Source of the DNA: an uncultured bacterium
GTDB taxonomy: Bacteria; Bacillota; Clostridia; Oscillospirales; CAG-272
DNA length: 59,180 nt
Reading direction: 5' to 3'
NCBI GenBank assembly: GCA_949293405.1
Contig: CASFDI010000090.1
Coordinates: 1 to 59,180, forward strand
Below the pieces are notes generated by a model that was given only the letters and a program-made list of their open reading frames with translations, was not told where the DNA came from and made no database searches. Positions 35,807 through 44,781 of this stretch are shown here, in pieces (the stretch's first letter is position 1; each line of letters begins with the position of its first letter). The translations under genes were made by a program, and so were the position numbers.

Positions 35807-35847
35807 GGGGCCGGTCTGATCACATGGATCAGACCGGCCCCAGTTTC
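35807..35847. terminator. Bidirectional terminator between purL and the cytidylate-kinase-like gene
   Basis: Fifteen-bp stem GGGGCCGGTCTGATC/GATCAGACCGGCCCC with a 5-nt loop. T-rich tracts follow on both strands (AGTTTCTT; GGTTTTCG), serving the two convergent genes. Confidence 0.85.
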
Positions 35848-35876
35848 TTATGGGGAGATATGCCGTCCGGGGATGT

Positions 35877-36512
35877 TCAGATTCCTTCGTTCAGCATCTT
35901 GCGCGCGTACAGGGTGATCAGGTCTGCCGTATGCTCGATTCCGAGGGTGCTCGAGTTGATGACCAGATCATAGTTGTCGTATTTTCCCCATTTGTTGCCC
36001 GTGTAAAAATTATAATAGGAAGCACGACGGCGGTCTGTTTTATTGATGATATCGACCGCCTGGGACTCTGTCACTCCTTCGTGACGCGCAATAACGCGTT
36101 CGCGGCGGTGCGGCAGGTCTCCGAAAATGAAAACACGCAGCTTCCGCTTGTGGTCGCGCAGCACATAGTCGGCGCATCTGCCGATAATGACGCAGTTCTC
36201 CCGGTTCGCGATATCGCGGATAACCTCTGACTGAAGCAAAAACAGTTTGTCGTTCAGCGGGGGTTTATACCCGAATGCCATGCCGGAGCCGAACAGGTTG
36301 GAACCCATCGCCAAGGTGTAGAGCAAACTGTTGGCGGCAGTTTCATCCGCTTTCTGCAGAAGTTCCTCGTCCAGATCTCCCTTGTTGGCAGCCATGGTAA
36401 TCAGTTCTTTGTCGTACTGCTTGATACCCAGAGCCGCTGCGACGCGTTCTCCGATTTCGCGTCCGCCGCTGCCGTACTGGCGGGCTATGGTGATAGCAAG
36501 ATACTCTGCCAT
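35877..36512 (-). CDS. Cytidylate kinase-like family protein
   Basis: A 211-aa P-loop nucleoside-kinase-like protein (PF13189 type). ITIARQYGSGGREIGERVA is the Walker-like N-terminus; CVIIGRCADYVL and RRRASYYNFYTGNKWG follow. True CMP kinase (Cmk) differs, so the substrate is open. ATG 36512 with a GGAGG SD. Monocistronic, convergent with purL, with its own promoter. Confidence 0.88.
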   Translation of the reverse strand: MAEYLAITIARQYGSGGREIGERVAAALGIKQYDKELITMAANKGDLDEELLQKADETAANSLLYTLAMGSNLFGSGMAFGYKPPLNDKLFLLQSEVIRDIANRENCVIIGRCADYVLRDHKRKLRVFIFGDLPHRRERVIARHEGVTESQAVDIINKTDRRRASYYNFYTGNKWGKYDNYDLVINSSTLGIEHTADLITLYARKMLNEGI

Positions 36513-36553
36513 AAGGGTATACCTCCTTCAAAAACAAGATTTTCCCTGTATTC

Positions 36554-36582
36554 AGTATAGCACAAAAGAAACACTTTGTAAA
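36554..36582 (-). promoter_or_regulatory. Promoter of the cytidylate-kinase-like gene
   Basis: Minus-strand TTTACA (36582-36577), 17-nt spacer, TATACT (36559-36554). Confidence 0.75.
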
Positions 36583-36613
36583 GGGGAAAGAGGGCTTTTT
36601 TGTTGAATTTGCC

Positions 36614-36642
36614 TTGAATATTTCTTTAATTCATGTTAAAAT
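36614..36642 (+). promoter_or_regulatory. Promoter of the NAD(P)HX repair gene
   Basis: TTGAAT (36614-36619), 17-nt spacer, TAAAAT (36637-36642), divergent from the preceding promoter. Confidence 0.7.
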
Positions 36643-36697
36643 AGTATGAAAAAACCATACGAAAAGGTCAGAAATACCAAAGGAGGCGGGAGAATAT

Positions 36698-38224
36698 ATG
36701 TATGCAGCATTACCGGAGCAGATCCGGGAAATCGACCGTATCGCGGCTGAAAGAGGGCTTACCCCCCTCTGCCTGATGGGACGCGCAGGACGGGCTGTAG
36801 CCCGGGAAGTGGTGCGTCGCGTCCGATGGGGTGGCCGTGTGCTGATTGCCGCCGGAGGAGGGAACAACGGCGGGGATGGCTATGCGGCTGCTCAGTATCT
36901 TTCGCGTCTGGGGATGCGGGTGTCGGTATGGGATGTTTTCGGTACGGGACAGCGTACCTCGGAAGGACAATATTACCGGCGCGCTGCACAGGAGGCCGGG
37001 GCGGTTTTTGTCGAAGGTCCTGAGTCCGGCGTCCGTTATGATGCGGTGGTGGACGCGGTGTTCGGTGTGGGATATCATCAGCCCCTGCCGCCACCCGCTA
37101 TAGTGGTGGCAGATACGTTGGCCTCGCTTGCCGGTCTGCGGATCGCGGTAGATGTTCCGATGGGAGTGGATCCCGGTACCGGAACCGTTTCGCCGCACGC
37201 CTGCCGCGCGGATGTCACGATCGTGCTTACTTGTATGAAGCCGGGGCTGATGGCATATCCCGGGCGGGGGTTTTGCGGTGAATTCATCACAGAGGATCTG
37301 GAAATCCCCCTGGATGTCATTGCTCCGCAGTGCGGGATGAATCTCTACATCCTGACAGACCGGGAGGCGGGCGCGCTTCTGCCGGCGCGTGCTCCGGATG
37401 CGCATAAGGGAGACTGCGGGCGGGTGTTCCTGCGGTGCGGCAGCAGGGCGTACAGAGGCGCGGCGCTGCTTGCAGCAGCAGCGGCGGTGCGTTGCGGGGC
37501 AGGTTTTGTGACACTGGCTGCGCCGCAGGAGGTGATCGGACATGCCGTCGGTGCTTTACCTGAGGTACTGTACAGTCCGGTCGATTCTGACGAATGTGAA
37601 GAGATGCGGGGCAGGGAGACGCTGGTGCGGAAGACCGCCGGACAGTCAGCAGTGCTGGTGGGGTGCGGCTGTGGGGTGAGTCCCGGTTTGCGTACACTGG
37701 TCACCGATCTTCTGGTGACACCCGGGTGTCCGCTGGTTCTGGATGCGGATGCACTCAATGTGCTGGCACGGGTTCCCGGCGGTGCAGCCGCCTGCCTGGC
37801 AGAAGCGCAACGGCAGGTGATCCTTACACCGCATCCCGTGGAGTTTTCCAGACTGAGCGGTCTCGCGGTTGATCAGATTGCAGCAGACCGGCTGGGATGT
37901 GCATTGGATTTCGCCCGGCAGAGCCATGCCGTAGTGCTGCTGAAAGGACCGGCAACCGTTATTGCTGCCCCGGACGGAAAGGCATATCTCAATCCGACGG
38001 GAAATGAGGGCATGGCCAAAGCGGGCAGCGGGGATGCGCTCGCCGGCATGCTTGCCGCATTCTGTGCACAGGGGTGCGAGCCTGTCCACGCAGCAGCACT
38101 GGCGGCTTATGTGCACGGCAGGGCAGGGGAACTGCTTTCCCGGACCTGTTCGGTATACGGAGTACGACCACGGGATCTGTCGGATGAGGCCGCCCGGGTG
38201 CTGGCCTCTCTGCCTCGGTTTTAA
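36698..38224 (+). CDS. nnr: Bifunctional NAD(P)HX epimerase / ADP-dependent dehydratase
   Basis: A 508-aa nicotinamide nucleotide repair enzyme. The N-terminal YjeF domain (~1-215) has GGGNNGGDGYAAAQYL and epimerises R-NAD(P)HX. The C-terminal ribokinase-like domain has LTPHPVEFSRLSG, VVLLKGPATVI and AGSGDALAGMLA and dehydrates S-NAD(P)HX using ADP or ATP. Fusion of the two is usual in bacteria. AAGGAGG lies 11 bp before ATG 36698. Confidence 0.94.
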   Translation: MYAALPEQIREIDRIAAERGLTPLCLMGRAGRAVAREVVRRVRWGGRVLIAAGGGNNGGDGYAAAQYLSRLGMRVSVWDVFGTGQRTSEGQYYRRAAQEAGAVFVEGPESGVRYDAVVDAVFGVGYHQPLPPPAIVVADTLASLAGLRIAVDVPMGVDPGTGTVSPHACRADVTIVLTCMKPGLMAYPGRGFCGEFITEDLEIPLDVIAPQCGMNLYILTDREAGALLPARAPDAHKGDCGRVFLRCGSRAYRGAALLAAAAAVRCGAGFVTLAAPQEVIGHAVGALPEVLYSPVDSDECEEMRGRETLVRKTAGQSAVLVGCGCGVSPGLRTLVTDLLVTPGCPLVLDADALNVLARVPGGAAACLAEAQRQVILTPHPVEFSRLSGLAVDQIAADRLGCALDFARQSHAVVLLKGPATVIAAPDGKAYLNPTGNEGMAKAGSGDALAGMLAAFCAQGCEPVHAAALAAYVHGRAGELLSRTCSVYGVRPRDLSDEAARVLASLPRF

Positions 38225-38351
38225 TTCTGTCCACCCGATGCGACCGGTCCATACGGCACGGATATCTCTCTGTCCCGGGTTGGTTGCGTCTGTGGCAGCT
38301 CTCTGTCCGGTGAGCGGCGCGGCTCTCTGCTTTGTTGTATGCATCGGGGCG

Positions 38352-38380
38352 TTGACAGGCGTATGATTTTATGTTATAAT
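38352..38380 (+). promoter_or_regulatory. Consensus promoter of the fakB-fakA operon
   Basis: Exact TTGACA (38352-38357), 17-nt spacer, exact TATAAT (38375-38380). Transcription should be strong. The ~125 bp between the nnr stop and this promoter hold nothing I can identify. Confidence 0.9.
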
Positions 38381-38386
38381 ATCTCA

Positions 38387-38550
38387 GAATAATGCTTGAC
38401 TGTCCGCCTTTACGGGGCGGGAAAAGTTTTCCGCATGCAGGCATGGCCGTACGGTTATGTGTCCGTCGGGATGTCTGACCGTCCGGTGTTTTACAGATCC
38501 GAGAATGCTATGTTTTCAGGCGGCGTCCTTGCCGCCGGGAAGGAAACCAT
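38387..38550 (+). other. Long leader of fakB with hairpins
   Basis: An untranslated leader of ~165 nt. CCGCC/GGCGG (38404-38420) and GGCGGC-GTCCTT-GCCGCC (38519-38536) can fold. The second hairpin ends directly against the GGGAAGGA SD, so it may modulate initiation. No known riboswitch pattern was recognised. Confidence 0.4.
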
Positions 38551-39423
38551 ATGAGCACTTATCAGTTGTTTACCGACAGCGCATCCGATATTCCCGAAGA
38601 ACGCGCCGCTGAGTGGGGAGTGCGGATAATTCCCATCTCGTCGCAGATTGCGGTGGATAACGGGCAGGAATTGCACGGCGAATCCATTCCGGTAGAAGAA
38701 TTCTACGCTCTGATGCGCAGTAAATACATCTCCAGAACTTCCGCTATCAATATCGGCGAATTCCTTGCCGCATTTGAACCGGTGCTTGCGGGTGGGGACG
38801 ATATTCTGTATATTGCGTTTTCCTCCGGACTTTCCACCACCTGTCATACCGCTATCCTTGCAGCGGAAGAATTGAAAAAGAAATATCCCGACCGCACCGT
38901 GCGTGTGGTGGATTCCCTGTGCGCTTCTTTCGGGCAGGGGTTACTGGTTTATTATGCGGCAATGAAAAAAGATCAGGGGGCGACTCTTGAAGAGGTAGCC
39001 GCCTATACCGAGGAGCTGCGGCTGCACCTGTGTCACGAGTTCACAGTGGACGATCTCTTTTTCCTCAAGCGGGGCGGCAGGGTATCCACCGCCAAAGCAA
39101 TCGTCGGTTCCATGCTTCAGATCAAACCGGTACTTCATGTGGACAACGCCGGCAAACTGATTATGATAGGAAAGGCGCGCGGCCGTCGCGCCTCTGTCCA
39201 GACGTTGCTGGACGCCATGCGCCGGCATATTGAGCATCCCGAGGATCAGGTGATTTTCATCAGCCACGGCGACTGTGCGGAGGACGCACAGCGGCTTGCT
39301 GACATGGTGCGGGAAGCCTTCCCGGTCAAGGATGTACTGATTACCTTCATCGGGCCGGTGATCGGGGCTCATTCCGGACCCGGAACGGTGGCGCTCTTCT
39401 ACCTGGGAGGGGGGAGAGAATGA
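38551..39423 (+). CDS. fakB: DegV family fatty-acid-binding protein (FakB)
   Basis: A 290-aa DegV protein. FakB holds a fatty acid and presents its carboxylate to FakA for phosphorylation. TDSASDIP near the N-terminus, RTSAINIGEF, the SSGLSTTCHTA loop and FLKRGGRVS are family hallmarks. Direct coupling to a DAK2-domain kinase gene by an ATGA overlap supports the FakB role over unknown DegV functions. Confidence 0.9.
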   Translation: MSTYQLFTDSASDIPEERAAEWGVRIIPISSQIAVDNGQELHGESIPVEEFYALMRSKYISRTSAINIGEFLAAFEPVLAGGDDILYIAFSSGLSTTCHTAILAAEELKKKYPDRTVRVVDSLCASFGQGLLVYYAAMKKDQGATLEEVAAYTEELRLHLCHEFTVDDLFFLKRGGRVSTAKAIVGSMLQIKPVLHVDNAGKLIMIGKARGRRASVQTLLDAMRRHIEHPEDQVIFISHGDCAEDAQRLADMVREAFPVKDVLITFIGPVIGAHSGPGTVALFYLGGGRE

Positions 39424-41069
39424 AAATCAACGGTTCTGCGTTCAAGCGTATGGTTGCCTCTGCGGCAAATGCGCTGAGCAATCAGAAAAGCAAGATCAAC
39501 GACATGAATGTTTTTCCGGTCCCCGACGGGGATACCGGATCCAATATGAGTATGACCCTGAGTGCGGTGGAGAAACTGCCCGAGACAGGCGAGGATTCTC
39601 TCCATGACAGTGCCGATCAGGTGGCGGGAAATGTTCTGCGCCATGCGCGTGGCAATTCCGGGGTCATTCTTTCACTGTTTTTCCGCGGCGCTGCGAAATC
39701 CATGGAGAACCTGGAGGAAGCAGATTCCGAAGATATGGCGAAGGCATTCCGCGCGGGTGCAGACGAGGCTTATCGTGCGGTGAATAATCCCACTGAGGGA
39801 ACCATTCTGACGGTGATGCGCGCCTGTGCTGATGAAGCGGAAAAAGCGGTGCGCCGCGGCAAAGTCACCATGGAAAAGCTGTTTGAAAATATGTACCGTG
39901 TCTCGCGCGATACTCTGAAGAAAACGCCTGATATGCTTCCTGCACTCAAGCGTGCCAATGTGGTGGACGCGGGCGGTTTCGGATTTGTTGTGGCACTGCA
40001 GGGTATGACGGCTGCCTTGCGCGGTAAACCGGTCAAGCGCGACGAAAATGCGGAGGAACCGGTGGCGTCAGCGGCTGCTCTGTCAGATGTAGAGATTACT
40101 TTCCCGTACTGTACCGAGTGCATTGTGGCCAAAGATGAAGCGCATGCAGGGGAAGGGACTGCGGAAGAGTTGCGCGCATTTCTGGCGGGAATCGGAGACA
40201 GTCTGGTATTCGTGGATGACCGGGAGATTATCAAGCTGCACGTGCATACCGATCAGCCCGGACGGGTGCTGACCGAGGCTCTGGCTTACGGTGCCCTGGA
40301 AACCGTCAAGATTGAGAACATGCGTCTGCAGCATACCGAACTTGCCGGTGCGGCAGGACAGCCGGAAGCCGTGACCTCCCGTGAGACGGGGCCTGTACAC
40401 CGTCCGCCCGAAAAGCCGGTGGGATTTGTGGCGGTCAGTTGTGGAGAGGGGCTGTCTGCCGTCTTTACCGATCTGGGGGTTGATACGGTGGTGACCGGAG
40501 GACAGACCATGAATCCCTCCACCGAAGAACTTGAGGCTGCCGTTTATGAAACGCCGGCGGAAACAGTCTTCCTGCTTCCCAACAATAAAAATGTATGTAT
40601 GAGCGCCGAGGCAGCCGCCTCCCTGGTGACCGATCGCCATGTGGTGGTGGTGCCCACCAGAACCGTTCAGGAGGGGATGGGGGCCCTGATGGCCTATGAA
40701 GACGGTGTCGATCCCGGACAGGCTGCACAGGCAATGTGCCAGGCGGCGGAACGGGTGATTTCGGTTTCTCTTACGCGTGCGGTGCGTGATTCCGCGCTGG
40801 AGGACGGCACGGTACATGAAGGGGAATGCGTTGCGTTGCTCGGTACCCGCTTGTCTGCACACGGGGAGAGTTATGCGGATTGTCTGACCGGCCTTTCGGA
40901 GCAGATTGCCGGGGCTTCTTTCGTTACTTTGTTTTCCGGTGCAGATGCGGATGACTCGGAAACGGAACAGCTGACCGGGATTCTGGCCGGACTTGCTCCG
41001 GATGCTGAGGTGACCGTGGTGGACGGCGGTCAGCCTGTATATCCGTATCTGATCAGCTGCGAGCCGTGA
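39420..41069 (+). CDS. fakA: DAK2-domain fatty acid kinase FakA
   Basis: A 549-aa kinase. The N-terminal DhaL-like ATP domain (~1-200) has NVFPVPDGDTGSNMSMT and GNSGVILSLFFRG; a middle domain and a DegV-like C-terminal domain follow. With FakB it makes acyl-phosphate from exogenous fatty acids, feeding PlsX/PlsY; plsY is at 45964-46716. A strong GGGAGGGGGG SD lies in the fakB 3' end. A GC palindrome (AGCCGGAC/GTCCGGCT, 41069-41085) just after the stop may help termination. Confidence 0.92.
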   Translation: MKINGSAFKRMVASAANALSNQKSKINDMNVFPVPDGDTGSNMSMTLSAVEKLPETGEDSLHDSADQVAGNVLRHARGNSGVILSLFFRGAAKSMENLEEADSEDMAKAFRAGADEAYRAVNNPTEGTILTVMRACADEAEKAVRRGKVTMEKLFENMYRVSRDTLKKTPDMLPALKRANVVDAGGFGFVVALQGMTAALRGKPVKRDENAEEPVASAAALSDVEITFPYCTECIVAKDEAHAGEGTAEELRAFLAGIGDSLVFVDDREIIKLHVHTDQPGRVLTEALAYGALETVKIENMRLQHTELAGAAGQPEAVTSRETGPVHRPPEKPVGFVAVSCGEGLSAVFTDLGVDTVVTGGQTMNPSTEELEAAVYETPAETVFLLPNNKNVCMSAEAAASLVTDRHVVVVPTRTVQEGMGALMAYEDGVDPGQAAQAMCQAAERVISVSLTRAVRDSALEDGTVHEGECVALLGTRLSAHGESYADCLTGLSEQIAGASFVTLFSGADADDSETEQLTGILAGLAPDAEVTVVDGGQPVYPYLISCEP

Positions 41070-41198
41070 GCCGGACCGTCCGGCTTGCGCTTATGCAGCG
41101 GTCGGTTCTGATGCGGGCTTTACGCCTGCGGTATAGCCACCTGTTTGTGTTTCCGTGTTTCAGTATTACGGTACACGCTTTTATAAGAAAGGATATCC

Positions 41199-42050
41199 AT
41201 GCAACAGATTCAGAATCAGATATTTGAGGGAGAGCGGTCCCTGTATGGATTGCAGGATGCCTCCGTCTCTTCCTGCACCTTTTTGCCGGGGGCAGAGGAC
41301 GGTGAATCCGCTCTGAAAGAGTGCCGGAATGTACAGATCGAACACTGCACTTTTTCATTGCGCTATCCGCTGTGGCATATGGAACGGTTTTCTCTCTTTG
41401 ACAGTACTCTGGATGAGTCGGTGCGCGCCGCGCTCTGGTATGACCGGGACGGGGAAATTGCACGCAGTTCACTCCTGGGTGTCAAGGCACTGCGCTCCTG
41501 CGAACAGATCCGTCTGACAGACTGTACCATTGTCTCAGCGGAGTTCGGATGGAAGTGCCGTGACATCTCCCTGCGCGATTGTGCCCTGACGGCCGAGTAT
41601 GCGTTTTTTGATGCTGCGTCGGTAGCGGCGGAGCGCCTGAAGTTCAAAGGCAAGTATTCCTTTCAGTATGTGGAAGGACTACATATCAGCGACAGTGTGC
41701 TGGATACCAAAGATGCGTTCTGGCATAGTCGGAATGCAGTGATTGAACGCTGCGAGATCGACGGTGAGTATCTGGGCTGGTATTCCGACGGGTTGACTCT
41801 GATCGACTGTCATATCAAAGGAACACAGCCGCTTTGTTATTGTAAAAATCTTCGTCTGGTCCGCTGTACGATGGAGGATGCTGACCTTGCTTTTGAGTAT
41901 TCCGATGTAATCGCGGATGTACGCGGGTCGGTGATTTCGGTCAAGAATCCGGCTTCGGGCTGCATTGAAGTCGACAGTATCGGAACAGTGATCCGTCAGG
42001 ATGCAGTGATCCCCTGCAACTGCGAGATCCGCGTGCGGCAGAAAGTTTAA
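41199..42050 (+). CDS. DUF3737 family right-handed beta-helix protein
   Basis: A 283-aa protein built from short pentapeptide-like or beta-helix rungs (VQIEHCTFSL, IRLTDCTIVSAEFGWKC, ISLRDCALTAEYAFFD, AVIERCEIDGEYLGW) with regular Cys/Ser at turn positions. It matches the DUF3737 pattern, whose function is unknown; a polysaccharide- or protein-binding role is plausible from the fold. ATG 41199 follows AAGAAAGG. No signal peptide. Confidence 0.85.
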   Translation: MQQIQNQIFEGERSLYGLQDASVSSCTFLPGAEDGESALKECRNVQIEHCTFSLRYPLWHMERFSLFDSTLDESVRAALWYDRDGEIARSSLLGVKALRSCEQIRLTDCTIVSAEFGWKCRDISLRDCALTAEYAFFDAASVAAERLKFKGKYSFQYVEGLHISDSVLDTKDAFWHSRNAVIERCEIDGEYLGWYSDGLTLIDCHIKGTQPLCYCKNLRLVRCTMEDADLAFEYSDVIADVRGSVISVKNPASGCIEVDSIGTVIRQDAVIPCNCEIRVRQKV

Positions 42051-42214
42051 GTTGACGGTTTTTATCGGAATAGGCCCGCTTTTCCATAGGGAAAGGTGTA
42101 TACCGTTTGCCTGCGGTAAAAGGGCGTATCGTCTGCCTGGTTTTCAGGACCGTTCCGGGACGATGGTTTGCCTTGAAAAGTGAAGAACTCTGAACAGAAT
42201 TTCCTATATGAACT

Positions 42215-42252
42215 GGGAGCCGTGCTCCGCAATCATGCGTAGCACGGCTCCC
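42215..42252. terminator. Possible bidirectional terminator hairpin
   Basis: Twelve-bp stem GGGAGCCGTGCT/AGCACGGCTCCC between two convergent genes, without a real T run on either side. Between 42051 and 42214 I see nothing else. Confidence 0.5.
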
Positions 42253-42255
42253 GGT

Positions 42256-42744
42256 TCATATGTTTTCAGTTTCTGCCAGATTGATGCAGGGAAGCCCCGA
42301 TGCACGTGCCAGCCGCAGGGTGTATGCTGTTCCGCCGGTTGTGCGTGTGCAGTAGCACACACAGTGACCGCTGTGCTCTACCAGGTGACGGTTGCGTACC
42401 TGCATACAGCCGTTGAAGTAGGCTTCCGATGTATAGATCACTTTATCAGCCTGCTGTTTGAGCGCTGCATAGCGTGCTTTGTCTTCCGGCTTCCAGCGTC
42501 GGTCCTGATTCTGGCAGGGAAGTACCAGGATCAGGCGGATCTGAGGATAAATACGGCGCAGCTCCAGTACGGTTTCTGCGGCCAGGGTATCGAACCCGAG
42601 TGCTCCGCCGCTGCCGAAATATATCACGCCCTGTGAGATCAGGTATTCCAGTGTTCCCACCAGACGGTCATGCAGAGCGGCGCGCTCCTGCATCGCCTGA
42701 GGCAAATCGCGGTGGCCGGTGAAGCAACAGGTATCTTGATACAT
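42256..42744 (-). CDS. SLOG-domain DUF1273 family protein
   Basis: A 162-aa Rossmann-like SLOG domain. CCFTGHRDLP at the N-terminus, GSGGALGFDTLAAE and CTRTTGGTAYTLRLA are typical. YpsA-type members are proposed nucleotide or ligand binders linked to stress or division; no reaction is established. ATG 42744 with GGAGGG is preferred over the frame start at 42894. Confidence 0.87.
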   Translation of the reverse strand: MYQDTCCFTGHRDLPQAMQERAALHDRLVGTLEYLISQGVIYFGSGGALGFDTLAAETVLELRRIYPQIRLILVLPCQNQDRRWKPEDKARYAALKQQADKVIYTSEAYFNGCMQVRNRHLVEHSGHCVCYCTRTTGGTAYTLRLARASGLPCINLAETENI

Positions 42745-42980
42745 GGAACCCTCCGGATAACGATGGTATACGCCGTACAGCCGGGCGTGTAATGATGAAA
42801 ACGAATCCGGATGTGCAAGAGAAAATACGCGGGAAATCAAGGGGTGATGCCTTTGAGTAGCATTCCCCTGACTGAGGCGTGTACGGGAACACATCCGGTT
42901 TTTTGTTGTGTGCTTTTTCGGTACGCTCTTTGATATACGCGGTTTTTCCGAATCGGGAATACGGCTGCTGCGGGAAACAG

Positions 42981-43451
42981 TTACGGCGCAGGGAGTGCAA
43001 TCGGACGGTCTTGCTCAATATCTTGCATCATACCGACGCGCAGAGCGTGCCGACCGCCTTCAAAGGAGGCGCCGAGAAAGGCGTCCAGAATATCCTCTGC
43101 CAGGCAGGGGCCGATCACGCGTCCGCCCATGCAGAGGACATTTGCGTCATTGTGAGCACGGGTCATGCGGGCACTGTAGGTGTCATGACAAAGCGCAGCG
43201 CGGATGCCCCGGAATTTGTTGGCGCACATACTCATGCCGATTCCGGTTCCGCAGATCAGCACGCCCATACTGCCCGGATGTGCCTGAACCTGACGGCAGA
43301 CTGCTTCTGCAAACAGGGGGTAGTGGCAGGAAGCGGTGCTGTCCGTACCGCAGTCGGTGACCGGGTAGCCAAGCTTGTGCAGGTGTTCCTTGATGATTTC
43401 TTTCAGAGGGTAACCGGCGCTGTCAGCGCCGATATAAAAAGTGGGTTTCAT
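42981..43451 (-). CDS. rpiB: Ribose-5-phosphate isomerase B
   Basis: A 156-aa enzyme interconverting ribose-5-P and ribulose-5-P. IGADSAGYPLKE, the active-site CGTGIGMSMCANK and the HNDANVLCMGGR motif are diagnostic. ATG 43451 follows GGAGA. It supplies ribose-5-P for PRPP, thematically linked to the purine operon. The 236 bp to the next gene hold nothing clear. Confidence 0.95.
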   Translation of the reverse strand: MKPTFYIGADSAGYPLKEIIKEHLHKLGYPVTDCGTDSTASCHYPLFAEAVCRQVQAHPGSMGVLICGTGIGMSMCANKFRGIRAALCHDTYSARMTRAHNDANVLCMGGRVIGPCLAEDILDAFLGASFEGGRHALRVGMMQDIEQDRPIALPAP

Positions 43452-43604
43452 AATAATGATTTCTCCTTGCCTGATACGGTTATATCAAAAAATACGGAAC
43501 CAAAATGCGGTGGGGTATTCGGAACACGCTGTATGCTGTACTTTGGCGCAGCGTAAAGCGGGCAGAAAAAGGGTGCCCATGGCCGCACGGTCCGCCGTTA
43601 TAGG

Positions 43605-44336
43605 TCAGTTTACAGAGTTGCCGTCTTGTTGGTCTGCCAGTCGTTCGGCGCGTTCGCGCTCTGCCTGCGGACGGCGCAGATAAACGGGATGAAGTGAGGA
43701 TGAGGGTACAGCACATCCGGCTGCAACGCGGCGCGCGGCTACCATGCATGCCGCCCGGGCATCCTGGATGCAGAAGGCAGGTGGAATCTGCGGAAGATGA
43801 AGGTTCTGCCCTTGGAGTGCAGCGCGCGCGAGTTCGTGCCCGTCGCCCGCCAGGTAAACCGGAGCACCTTGTGCAACGGAACGGAGCTGTTCTCCCAGTG
43901 CTTCGAGCGAGCAGGCGCTGTCTGGTGTCAGCCGGCACAAAACACCCTGCCGGCGCAAAAACAGCGCGTTGTAAACCTGATTTCTCCGTGCATCCATTAC
44001 GGCACACAGGATGCCGTCCGTATAAGGCAGTGCCTCTGCTATGACCTCCAGTGTGGAGAGTGCGACACAGGGGCGGTCTTCCGGAAAAGCAAGACCTTTT
44101 GCCACGGAGACTGCAATCCGCACACCGGTAAAGGAACCCGGCCCCGCCGTGACAGCAAAGGCGTCCACCTGCGCCGGTGTAATGCCTCCTTCCCGGAGTA
44201 CATCCAGCGCCATGGGGAGCAGGGTTTCGCTTGCGCGGCGTCCGTCTTCACAGGTGCGTGAAGCGACAATCTGCCGGTCGCATCCCAGTGCTGCGGAAGC
44301 GGTTTTTGCCGAACTGTCAAGTGCGAGAATATACAT
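43605..44336 (-). CDS. tsaB: tRNA t6A biosynthesis protein TsaB
   Basis: A 243-aa ASKHA-fold protein that scaffolds TsaD for threonylcarbamoyl-adenosine at tRNA A37. MYILALDSSAKTASAAL, AVTAGPGSFTGVRIAVSVAKGLA and VMDARRNQVY are family features. The start is ATG 44336, overlapping tsaE by 20 bp; the longer frame from 44705 is mostly tsaE antiphase. A GTGC/GCAC hairpin followed by six T lies after the stop on this strand. Confidence 0.94.
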   Translation of the reverse strand: MYILALDSSAKTASAALGCDRQIVASRTCEDGRRASETLLPMALDVLREGGITPAQVDAFAVTAGPGSFTGVRIAVSVAKGLAFPEDRPCVALSTLEVIAEALPYTDGILCAVMDARRNQVYNALFLRRQGVLCRLTPDSACSLEALGEQLRSVAQGAPVYLAGDGHELARAALQGQNLHLPQIPPAFCIQDARAACMVAARRVAAGCAVPSSSLHPVYLRRPQAERERAERLADQQDGNSVN

Positions 44337-44781
44337 CCGGAATTTCCCCTTCCATTTCGATCTGCCGCGTGCATTCGTCCGATGCGTCGCGGTTGATGGT
44401 GACCCGTATTGCTCCGTCGGGCAGACTGTCGGCAATCCGCTCGCTCCATTCACACAGGATGCAGCCCTGCCGGTCGGTATAATCCGAAAACCCGATGCCT
44501 TCCAGAGCATCTGTGCCGTCCAGCCGGTACAGATCAAAGTGGAACAGCGGCAAGGCATTTCCGTAATATTCGTTAACCAGAGTGTAAGTAGGACTTTTGA
44601 CCCGGTTGATCCCGAACGCGCGGGCAAACCCCCGTACAAATACGGTTTTTCCAACGCCCATTTCCCCAAAAAGGGCGACAAACGGATGGCCGTCTCCACT
44701 CGCAAGAATCAGAGTACCGAGGGCTTCTCCCAGCTGTTCGGTCTGCTCGGGCGAGACCGAGCGGTAAACCTGTTTTTTCAT
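44317..44781 (-). CDS. tsaE: tRNA t6A biosynthesis ATPase TsaE
   Basis: A 154-aa P-loop protein with Walker A FGEMGVGKT and SPTYTLVNEY plus HFDLYRLD. It drives the TsaB-TsaD cycle. It overlaps the upstream methyltransferase by 4 bp (44778-44781) and tsaB by 20 bp, so the three are translationally coupled. Confidence 0.95.
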   Translation of the reverse strand: MKKQVYRSVSPEQTEQLGEALGTLILASGDGHPFVALFGEMGVGKTVFVRGFARAFGINRVKSPTYTLVNEYYGNALPLFHFDLYRLDGTDALEGIGFSDYTDRQGCILCEWSERIADSLPDGAIRVTINRDASDECTRQIEMEGEIPDVYSRT

